Shown here one piece after another: positions 46,201-52,360 of a stretch of DNA of 52,360 bases. Below the pieces are notes generated by a model. It did not search any database, had not been told where the DNA came from, and worked only from the letters and a program-made list of their open reading frames with translations. The position numbers were made by a program, and so were the translations under genes. The stretch covers positions 1-52,360 of the forward strand of contig CALKHN010000115.1 in the NCBI GenBank assembly GCA_937991535.1. Direction: 5' to 3'. This DNA is from an uncultured Sphingobacteriales bacterium (GTDB lineage: Bacteria; Bacteroidota; Bacteroidia; Chitinophagales; Chitinophagaceae). Each line of letters begins with the position of its first letter. The first letter of the stretch is position 1.

Positions 46201-46425
46201 GCCCTGGTCATTCACTACTTTATTAAACTCGAAAATAGCTTTAGTAGCAAGGTCTTTTTCAATTCCCTTTTTATCTACGAGCCAGGTGTGTAGTAATTCC
46301 TCCTCTACATTGCTGTTACCGGCACGGTCTTCCCAGTTACCGAGATAGCGGTAGTCCAGTTCTTTATTCATCAGGGTTATAACCCTGTCCTGTGTTTCCC
46401 GTTCTTTTTTCCCGATGTTACTCAT
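43282..46425 (-). CDS. hsdR: Type I restriction endonuclease subunit HsdR
   Basis: A 1047-aa motor-nuclease subunit of typical length. The N-terminal nuclease has Asp136 and Glu150-Leu-Lys152 (RPDIVLYINGIALGVLELK). The translocase has Walker A HTQGSGKS, the DECHR box (VFVDECHRTQSGKL) and further SF2 motifs (IGFTGTPLL, LLTGFDAPSATYLY). The C-terminus is the helical HsdM-contact part. It cleaves DNA after translocation when the host sequence is unmethylated. It overlaps the DUF262 gene upstream by 4 nt, so the two are translationally coupled. All HsdR motifs appear intact. Confidence 0.96.
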   Translation of the reverse strand: MSNIGKKERETQDRVITLMNKELDYRYLGNWEDRAGNSNVEEELLHTWLVDKKGIEKDLATKAIFEFNKVVNDQGKSLYEINKEVYSMLRYGVPVRPEIGMNKVSVFLIDWQYPLENDFAIAEEVTIKSKHDKRPDIVLYINGIALGVLELKRSIVSNTEGIRQNLDNQKEIFIKRFFATVQYVMAGHDIEGIAYGAIETKEKYYLRWKEVSEENNKQDVHLLKITKPIRDKAAKCRLPLDKNVIELLNKERFIELLHDFIVFDRGIKKLCRHNQYFGVKAAQEHLRKREGGIIWHTQGSGKSLTMVWLTKWIREYNPQGRVLIITDREELDEQIEKVYNGVQEKIYRTTSGKDLLSKLNDTSPWLMCSLVHKFKGKEEGDVEGFVNELKSSIPTDFRAKGEVYVFVDECHRTQSGKLHDAMKTFLPEAMFIGFTGTPLLKSDKQTSLEIFGKYIHTYKFDEAVKDKVVLDLRYEARDIEQKISSHDKIDEWFELKTQGLTDFAKTELKQKWGTLKKVFSSRSRLEKIVIDMMMDMAKKPRLQNGRGNAMLVSDSIYNACRYYELFQKAGLKNCAIVTSFVPNHNDIKGEESGEGYTEKLKRFEIYQNMLSTYFNLPYDEAIKKVDQFETEVKAKFVDEPAQMKLLIVVNKLLTGFDAPSATYLYIDKKLHDHGLFQAVCRVNRLDGEDKDYGYIIDYMDLFDSLEDAYTDYTSGALDAYEKKDVEGLLKDRLKKGKEDLEDALEAIKALVEPVEEPKDDLAHIHYFCGDNTQEPDLLKDSEPRRVALYKLTIALIRAYANIADEMPKAGYSEKETKEIQADVKHFETLRKLIQINSGDYIDLKKYEPAMRHLIDSYIGAEESRVLGNFEDMSLVELLVEKGEKGLNSLPGSIRNNKEAMAETIENNLRKLIIEERPTNPLYYEKMSELLDELIQQRKLQTEEYEKYLQKIIDLSRKVKKPEDNPDYPHSINTKAKQALYDNLDKDEELCIWMDEGIRSTKKDAWRDNKIKQKEVRLVIEKILKEKGIVTPDEIDRIYELVRNQPDY

Positions 46426-49166
46426 AAAAGTTTTATTCCGAAACCGTTTTTTAATAATTTGTAAACAGCTTCAATCATATTTGAAATATTTAATTCATAA
46501 TCATCTTCAAGGTTTATGAGTTTAGGATTTCCGAATCTTTCAAAATTGCCTTCCTCATTTTTAACCCATTTGTATTCCTGTAGCATTTTAACAGAAGATG
46601 AGTTGCCATTTGCATATGGAACTACACAAGCATTTATAGAATGGCCTTCATTGTTCCAAATCTCTAATTGTAAATCAGCTTCTTTAAATTCTTTATCCCC
46701 AATTAGAGAATAGACGCCTTCATCATATTTTATGTTAAGATACAGACTTGTGTAATCAGTAAAAGGTTCAAATCCGGTTTCCGTTAAAAATTGTTTGGCC
46801 AATATGTATGTTAGCGCCTCCTTTGCTTTGTACTCTGTCCTTTTGCTGTATTCCAGCAAAGTAATTGTTGCACCCTCGTTTTCCCATATAAAATTACCTT
46901 CTTTGCAGTACTCCAGCAGTACGGGGTACTTAATAAATAAATACCTGTAATCCTTCTTTATACTTGCAAGGTTGAGATGTTTCTTAATAATTTCTGGTAA
47001 CCCTTTGGGGTTGTTTGCATCTATATATTCTTCGAATTTTGAAAATGCCTCATCATTCCTCATGTAATCCAGGTCAAACAGGTTAAATCGGTCGCCACCT
47101 ATATTTGGTAAGCAGTCACCGAAGCATAACAAAGCCCTCACCAATAAATTCCGATCCCTTGACTGGTATTCTTTAAACCATCTTTGAGCTGTTGATACAT
47201 CACTATTGAAAGAAAAATCCGAATTAAGATTTTGTTTGAGCAGATCCAGCATAGCATTGTTGTGTTCCTCAATTTCCCTGATGGACCATCTTGAATATTT
47301 CATCATCAGAAATTGTTTGATGCTATCCAAAGAAATGCTCTTATCATACTGTTCCTTCTTTGCATTGGGCGAATAGTTGCTGAAACGGGAGTTCTTTTCA
47401 TGACTAATCAGGCAGAGGTTGCCAAATGAATGCAGATGCTTGTTTGCTATTTCATCAATATCCTTGTTAATAGGAGTTTGCGGATAATAATGTTCTACCG
47501 AGCTTCTAAATGTGTATTCATACGTTTTAACCCTGCTATCTTTATCCCTGTCTTTTAATGAAAGCCACAACAGGTAATCAATAAAATTGAAAAGCAGGTT
47601 ATTTTCAATCTGGCCATAGCGAAGTTTATCTAAATCCAGATCTTTAAATGATCGTTTTACAGGTGAAAGATTTTGATAGATCATTTCAAAATAATCTTTT
47701 GGATTATTGGCTAAATACCGGTCGAAAACAAAAGCCTTGGCAATATGTTCAAGGTATTGAATATAGTTTTGGCTTTCAATATCAAACTGTTTGAAAAGAT
47801 AATTCAATGAAGCGTTTAGCCAGTATTTGTAAGTCATTGACGGAATGGATACATGGAACATTGACAGCAGCATCAATATCCGCCTATTATCTGAATCAAA
47901 AGATTCATTTTGATCATCGCCAAATGTATTGGTGTATTTTACTCCGTCTTTAGATTTTGTTGGCTTATACCATTTCAGGCTTTTTAAACTCCACCGGTCA
48001 GTATTCGCCGTAAACTCTCTTTTTATAACATACTTATCAAAAAGAAATTTGCATTTCAAAAGATTGAAAATAAAATCTTTTACAAATTCTATTTTTTCCT
48101 TTTTATCCGTTGGAATTGCTTTTACAAAAAGTTCAATCAACCTTTTGTCATCAAGTGCTACGTTATTATCAGCAGTTTGCACCCGCAATACATGTAAAAG
48201 GAAATTCTGGAAGTTTACAACTGAATTAAACCTGTCGGGTGCATCAGTTTTGTCTTCCTCTTTAATGGTAACCGAATGGCCATTCAAAATTTCATCTATA
48301 GACAAGACAATGGATTTTGTATCATCCGTTAATGTGGGGCTGATTTTGTCAACAAACCCGTCAAAATCATATACAACCAATGTGTTCCAATTTTCCCTGC
48401 CAAAAATCAAATGCCGCTGGTCTGGCGTAAATCCATATTGTACATATTTTTCCATATTAGAGCAGGCTTCCCAAATCAGATTAAAGCAAGCCTCATATAG
48501 ATTTCTTTCCTTTTCTTCAAAGCCGTTGAAACTCTCCATTAAACGGGCTTTTAATATCTCATGTTTCTCCAACTGCTCCCCACGGCTGTTCATGATTTCA
48601 AAATAGTGATTAAGGTCTATTCCTTCCGGTAACGGCACCCTCATTATCTTGACATATTGGTACAGGTAAGCGGCAAACTGTTTAATGTCAATGTTGTACT
48701 CTTTGCACTTTTTTTCTAACTCCGTATTACATATTTCATAAGCTGATTTGATATTGTGCTCATAGTCTTCTCCATCAAATGCCCCTGCAAAAGCAGCCTG
48801 CATGGACAATGTAGATTTTTGACGGCTGGCAAAACGGAGATTGAGTTTATCGAACCAACTAAGATCAACCTGCTTATAGTTGTTTTTAATAACGGCACTC
48901 AGAATTGATAAGGTAGTAATCCTTTGCTGTCCGTCAATAGTGCTCCAATAAGTATTCCCATTATTCCTTTCCGCTGCTACTACAAGTGTACCTAAATAGT
49001 AATTTTCACCCGGGTGGTTTGTGGCGTAGTCTATTATATCCTGAATAAGCTGTTCAATTTCTGTTGACTCCCAGGCATAGTTACGCTGGTAAATAGGAAT
49101 TACATACTGCACATCAGCGCCAAGCAATTCCTGAATATCCATCGTCTTTATGTCTTCACTATACAT
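46422..49166 (-). CDS. DUF262 plus DUF1524 (GmrSD-like) defence nuclease
   Basis: A 914-aa protein from the likely start at 49166 (MYSEDIKTMDIQELLG). The N-terminal DUF262 (ParB-like NTPase fold) has IPIYQRNYAW and TIDGQQRITTL (about 20-80). A C-terminal HNH-type DUF1524 nuclease motif appears at about 555-600 (VEHYYPQTPINKD, then HSFGNLCLIS). This is the GmrSD, BrxU and SspE architecture, known from type IV or modification-dependent defence. It overlaps the preceding DUF262 gene by 8 nt and HsdR by 4. Nucleotide-dependent DNA cleavage is inferred from family. No frame damage is seen. Confidence 0.9.
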   Translation of the reverse strand: MYSEDIKTMDIQELLGADVQYVIPIYQRNYAWESTEIEQLIQDIIDYATNHPGENYYLGTLVVAAERNNGNTYWSTIDGQQRITTLSILSAVIKNNYKQVDLSWFDKLNLRFASRQKSTLSMQAAFAGAFDGEDYEHNIKSAYEICNTELEKKCKEYNIDIKQFAAYLYQYVKIMRVPLPEGIDLNHYFEIMNSRGEQLEKHEILKARLMESFNGFEEKERNLYEACFNLIWEACSNMEKYVQYGFTPDQRHLIFGRENWNTLVVYDFDGFVDKISPTLTDDTKSIVLSIDEILNGHSVTIKEEDKTDAPDRFNSVVNFQNFLLHVLRVQTADNNVALDDKRLIELFVKAIPTDKKEKIEFVKDFIFNLLKCKFLFDKYVIKREFTANTDRWSLKSLKWYKPTKSKDGVKYTNTFGDDQNESFDSDNRRILMLLSMFHVSIPSMTYKYWLNASLNYLFKQFDIESQNYIQYLEHIAKAFVFDRYLANNPKDYFEMIYQNLSPVKRSFKDLDLDKLRYGQIENNLLFNFIDYLLWLSLKDRDKDSRVKTYEYTFRSSVEHYYPQTPINKDIDEIANKHLHSFGNLCLISHEKNSRFSNYSPNAKKEQYDKSISLDSIKQFLMMKYSRWSIREIEEHNNAMLDLLKQNLNSDFSFNSDVSTAQRWFKEYQSRDRNLLVRALLCFGDCLPNIGGDRFNLFDLDYMRNDEAFSKFEEYIDANNPKGLPEIIKKHLNLASIKKDYRYLFIKYPVLLEYCKEGNFIWENEGATITLLEYSKRTEYKAKEALTYILAKQFLTETGFEPFTDYTSLYLNIKYDEGVYSLIGDKEFKEADLQLEIWNNEGHSINACVVPYANGNSSSVKMLQEYKWVKNEEGNFERFGNPKLINLEDDYELNISNMIEAVYKLLKNGFGIKLL

Positions 49167-50499
49167 GGGCAACATATTTCATACTGATAAATAAATCTTT
49201 GATAGCTTCCGTTTTTTCAGATTCGAAATCATCTTTTAGCAATGGGATGTTTATGGTAAGGATGTCTTCCTTATAAACTGCTTCCCTTATCTTTTTAAAC
49301 AGGTTAAAATCCTCAATAACATAGTTGTCAACCGAGGCTAATTGTAAACTCTGGTAGGTAAGCCGCAAAGTATAGGCCCAGATGAAAATCTTTTCTATGG
49401 CTTTTTCTAATCCCGAACGGCCAAACTTATCTATGTAATACAAAACAGCACAGTTAAACAACATCCGTACATATTTATCACCTGTCCGGTTTCTGCCTTC
49501 ATAGGTGTTGATAGTGTTGATGATTTCCCCTACGAGACCGGGCATCCCCTTCAAATCGTTCTCAACCTGATCGTATATCTTTTTATAATGCGTAATCATT
49601 TCAAAAAAATACTGACCATTGATAATAGTCTGGTCTAATTGAAAAGGGAAATGTTTTACAGTTCCGTTTTGTTTTGAATTGCCGATATGTTCATCTACAA
49701 ATCTGAATATTTGTGTGTAGGGATAGTCTTCTATCCTGCCAAGATTGATGCCCTTGAAAAGCGGTGTGTCTTTTTTTGTAAAATAGCGGGATGAGTTACC
49801 CTTACTCCACCCCCTTACTCTGAATAAAAAGTCAGCAAAGAGTGTTGCCAGTTCTTTAATCTCCATTTCTTCCCAGGTGTCTACCAATTCAGCTACTTCG
49901 GTTTCAGTGATCGTATCTTTCGACGATTGTAATTCCCTTAAATGAAATGCTTTTAATAAATCGTGTGGTTCCAGGTCTCTGCCCCTGGCATTCTGAGAAT
50001 CGAAAAACTGAAATGCTTCTGAAATGTTATCTATCTGAATAAGTGTGACTTCGCATTTATTCAATAGAAAATCAATAACCTGTTCGTCCAAAGTCATCAC
50101 CCTTCTTTCTATTTCCCGGTAATTATCCTGTATATTTTTAATAGATACTTCACTTTGGAAACCAGAAACAAACGTATTAGCCTGGAGATGGCAGATATAG
50201 TCTTTCAAATTACTGTCAGTAATATTTGCTGCCTTGTGAGTAGCAATAGCCCGTAAAATCAACAGGAAAGTGATGGCCCTTTGCTGGCCGTCAACTATAT
50301 GGCACTTATCTTCCTCATTAAAAATTACCACAGTACCAATACGATATGCTTCGGTTTGGCTGAATCGCTGTATATCATCCAACAGTTGCACCACATTACG
50401 CACCGTCCATTTATAAGGACGTTGATAATAAGGTATATTCAGCTTTTTATTTTCTAAAAACCTGCCAATACTTACTATTTCTGTTTGTACAACACTCAT
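49159..50499 (-). CDS. DUF262-only protein (GmrS-like)
   Basis: A 446-aa protein from the start at 50499 (MSVVQTEIVSIGRFL). The DUF262 core has IPYYQRPYKW and HIVDGQQRAITFLL. Unlike its downstream neighbour it lacks an HNH (DUF1524) motif in the C-terminal half. Paired DUF262 proteins, one with and one without nuclease domain, occur in Bacteroidota restriction loci, so I infer a two-component partner. It lies 17 nt after the UDG-like gene. Confidence 0.88.
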   Translation of the reverse strand: MSVVQTEIVSIGRFLENKKLNIPYYQRPYKWTVRNVVQLLDDIQRFSQTEAYRIGTVVIFNEEDKCHIVDGQQRAITFLLILRAIATHKAANITDSNLKDYICHLQANTFVSGFQSEVSIKNIQDNYREIERRVMTLDEQVIDFLLNKCEVTLIQIDNISEAFQFFDSQNARGRDLEPHDLLKAFHLRELQSSKDTITETEVAELVDTWEEMEIKELATLFADFLFRVRGWSKGNSSRYFTKKDTPLFKGINLGRIEDYPYTQIFRFVDEHIGNSKQNGTVKHFPFQLDQTIINGQYFFEMITHYKKIYDQVENDLKGMPGLVGEIINTINTYEGRNRTGDKYVRMLFNCAVLYYIDKFGRSGLEKAIEKIFIWAYTLRLTYQSLQLASVDNYVIEDFNLFKKIREAVYKEDILTINIPLLKDDFESEKTEAIKDLFISMKYVAHV

Positions 50500-50516
50500 A
50501 TATGCTACGCTATAAA

Positions 50517-51170
50517 TTATTGTTGAAGCGGATCCCAAACTTCCCGCCAGGCAGCAAGAATAAAATCAGCCAGGTCATCAATCCGGTTACCTGGATTTCT
50601 CCGGTTGTGCCTGCCATGCTGATAAAAGGCATAGCCGGAAGGTGTCAGCAATCTTGCTTCGTATTTGTTATTTGCATCGGCAAATTGAATTACCGGCTTC
50701 CACAATTTTCTCCAGAAGGTTTCACCGGTTCCTCTTGTTAAGAATACATTTTGAATTGAAGGGTTTTGTTGCAGTAAATTCACAACATCTACCGGGGTAT
50801 GTTGATGAAATGCTGTTGCAATCGCTTTATCACTGTAGGAACGAAGTAAAGCTACATGCTCCGGGTCTCTTTCGGCTGCATCATCAATTGAAAAAATCAA
50901 ATCAGTGATAGCAATTTGTTTTCTACGGCAAAATGCTTTCCATTCATTTGCTCCTGCATGTATAAGGCTTTCTTCTCCATATAATCTTGGCAGCACATCC
51001 CAGAAATTATTATTCTGGTTACCGTGTTCGTCATGTGTACGGCCATAAAACCATTCAGCTGTGTTATCAGCAGGCCAGGAAGGATTGAATGTGCCAACGA
51101 TTAAAGTAGTTGGTACAAAATCCAACCCTTCCAGATTTAGATAGCTTTCAAATTTGTGTACACAGGGCAT
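50517..51170 (-). CDS. Uracil-DNA-glycosylase-superfamily protein
   Basis: A 217-aa protein. Motifs in the right order for the MUG/TDG-like branch: GTFNP (26-30, motif 1), FYGR (41-44) and NNFW (54-57), then TPSG (176-179, motif 2). These proteins flip out a base and cut the glycosidic bond. No Asp or Asn that would be the MUG catalytic Asn is certain (Asn29 is the best candidate). It is placed inside a restriction operon between a 97-aa gene (9-nt gap) and DUF262 genes (17-nt gap), so I infer a defence role, perhaps removing modified bases from phage DNA. Confidence 0.8.
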   Translation of the reverse strand: MPCVHKFESYLNLEGLDFVPTTLIVGTFNPSWPADNTAEWFYGRTHDEHGNQNNNFWDVLPRLYGEESLIHAGANEWKAFCRRKQIAITDLIFSIDDAAERDPEHVALLRSYSDKAIATAFHQHTPVDVVNLLQQNPSIQNVFLTRGTGETFWRKLWKPVIQFADANNKYEARLLTPSGYAFYQHGRHNRRNPGNRIDDLADFILAAWREVWDPLQQ

Positions 51171-51179
51171 ATATTTATT

Positions 51180-51473
51180 TTATAATTCTCCAAAGTGATA
51201 CCATTCTGCTTCAGGTAAACTTTTCAGGTAGCTGGCAATTTCCTCTATCTGCCCGTTATTAGTGGCCCACTGTATGTGTTCTTTGAAACGCAATTGTTTT
51301 TCTATGGTCATGGTAACATCCCATGCTTCTAATATTAAAGGCAAAGATGGTTCCCAACCACCCGATGGTTTTTGCTTTTTATTTTTAAGCATCTCATACA
51401 GCTTATTCCAGTCTTTGGGAACAGCCCGGTTGTTATCAGTACAAAACTGCCACAGGGTTTCAAATGTTTCCAT
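51180..51473 (-). CDS. Small protein of unknown function in the restriction operon
   Basis: A 97-aa soluble protein, METFETLWQFCTDNNRAVPKDWNKLYEML to EAEWYHFGEL, acidic and Trp-rich. I do not recognise a family. The operon location (1 nt after HsdS, 9 nt before the UDG-like gene) and protein-like composition support a real gene. It could be an accessory factor to either neighbour. Confidence 0.75.
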   Translation of the reverse strand: METFETLWQFCTDNNRAVPKDWNKLYEMLKNKKQKPSGGWEPSLPLILEAWDVTMTIEKQLRFKEHIQWATNNGQIEEIASYLKSLPEAEWYHFGEL

Positions 51474-51474
51474 C

Positions 51475-52311
51475 TTACACCAATCTAATTTTACCGGTTA
51501 ACAGATTTTGCATCATGCCTTGTTTAAGCATTTTATATTTATTCAGTTTTGTTTCCAGCATTTCAAGCTCATTATCCATATCAGATAATAAAATAGCAAT
51601 TTGATTTTGTTCATCTATTTTTGGATAAGAAATTTCAAAACTTGAAAGTGCTTCTTTTGTTATTGTTTTGATTGTACCTCCTGGTGCTTTCTGTTTTTCT
51701 TTTTCAAATAGCCTATGAACAATCATCATAAAGAAATATTTATTAAATGGCTCTAAAAATCTTTCAAAAATCAATAGAGTTCTATCCACATAGGCATCAT
51801 ATTGGGTGATAGCTATTCTGCCAATAGAGCCTTGTATGGTTAAGACTATTGTTCCTTTTTCAACAAACACACTCCAGGGTTCTGCTTCTTTGCTGATATG
51901 ACTTTTGGTTTCGGGTTTCAATCTTTTGTTGTCATCAACATCATATACTTGTACGAAAGGCAAGCCATTTATTTCATCATACCATTTATCCAAACCATAA
52001 GGTTGAGGAAAACTTCCTCTACGAAATTTTGCTACTTCACCAAGCGTCTTATTAAACCATCCATCTTTCGCAGAAAGCAAACTGTCCGCTGCCCCTTGCT
52101 TAATCAATTGCTTTTTGGCAATGAGTTTTTCTAATTGGGAAATCAGTTTATCGGTATCGTTTAAGGCCGTGGCAATGGCAGTTTGTTCTTCTTTGGTTGG
52201 GGGAAGGGGGAAATTAAAACTTTTAAAATCCTTTTGATAAAGATGAACAATGGTTGAACCTGCAATTAACTTATTTAGGTAATTAGTAAAATAAAAAGAA
52301 TTGAAAATCAC
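51475..52311 (-). pseudogene. hsdS: Type I restriction specificity subunit HsdS (5'-truncated)
   Basis: A 278-aa frame with the second half of HsdS: the end of the first target-recognition domain (LNKLIAGSTIVHLYQKDFKSF), the central coiled-coil region (LPPTKEEQTAIATALNDTDKLISQLEKLIAKKQLIKQG), the complete second target-recognition domain and the C-terminal coiled-coil repeat (EQNQIAILLSDMDNELEMLETKLNKYKMLKQGMMQNLLTG). The first domain is nearly all missing. The frame runs on toward the window edge, but that part is the inverted repeat and a terminator, so I believe the gene was cut by an insertion. The start shown is a GTG of no meaning. Confidence 0.85.
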
Positions 52312-52313
52312 TA

Positions 52314-52360
52314 TTGTCCGACTAAAATAACATAAAAAAAGCGGTTCCGAAGAACCGCCG
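52314..52360 (-). mobile_element. Probable insertion-sequence end with terminator (right border)
   Basis: TTGTCCGACTAAAAT (52314-52328) is the inverted copy of 35-49. Beside it a minus-strand intrinsic terminator, GCGGTTC-TTCG-GAACCGC (52341-52358) followed by seven T, would end a gene coming from the right, as expected for a transposase. Its junction with hsdS is about 52313. Confidence 0.5.

Overview
The window looks like a Bacteroidota chromosome, most likely from the Chitinophagaceae. The grounds are SusC/SusD pairs, FG-GAP/UnbV lipoproteins, a Y_Y_Y-type membrane regulator, start codons with little Shine-Dalgarno signal, TTTG-type promoters and moderate GC. The assignment rests on gene content only; no 16S gene is present. 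Both window edges carry the same 15-bp sequence in inverted orientation (35-49 and 52314-52328). I read these as ends of two insertion-sequence copies flanking the segment.

Region 1 (about 370-13840) is a polysaccharide-utilisation locus. It holds a large FG-GAP/UnbV lipoprotein, SusD, SusC, a secreted GH16 beta-glucanase and a stump of a second SusC, all on the minus strand, with a divergent 965-aa sensor-regulator. Region 2 (13865-17984, minus) is a compact set of a small Cys-containing membrane protein, a TonB-dependent receptor and a BNR/Asp-box lipoprotein with a CCxCC motif. It resembles a metal-uptake cassette (copper is my guess), not a glycan cassette. A dispersed palindromic repeat occurs downstream of the first gene and between the receptor and BNR genes.

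Region 3 (18090-36476) is a sugar-acid and glycoside catabolic cluster. Minus-strand genes encode a beta-helix/PDZ protein, a six-hairpin glycosidase-like protein and an isochorismatase-ThuA fusion. A divergent plus-strand operon encodes an SDR dehydrogenase, a D-galactonate dehydratase with all catalytic residues, a tandem alpha/beta hydrolase, two Gfo/Idh/MocA oxidoreductases and an MFS sugar-acid transporter. A LacI-type repressor and an AraC-type activator follow, divergently transcribed, each preceded by the same palindromic operator.

Region 4 (about 36660 to the right edge) is an integrated accessory island. Its left border carries what looks like the 3' end of a tRNA-Ser gene. The island starts with small mobile-element proteins, two covarying hairpin elements around a DUF6876 gene, and about 0.7 kb of densely self-complementary DNA without a credible gene, which I interpret as a large structured non-coding RNA. 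It continues with an excisionase-like protein, an AbiE-like toxin-antitoxin pair with operator repeats, and a minus-strand defence operon: truncated HsdS, a 97-aa unknown, a uracil-DNA-glycosylase-like protein, two DUF262 proteins, HsdR and a YgjP-type metallopeptidase. HsdM is not in the window and would lie beyond the right edge. The strongest candidates for something undescribed are the large RNA and the restriction operon with embedded DUF262 and UDG-like genes.
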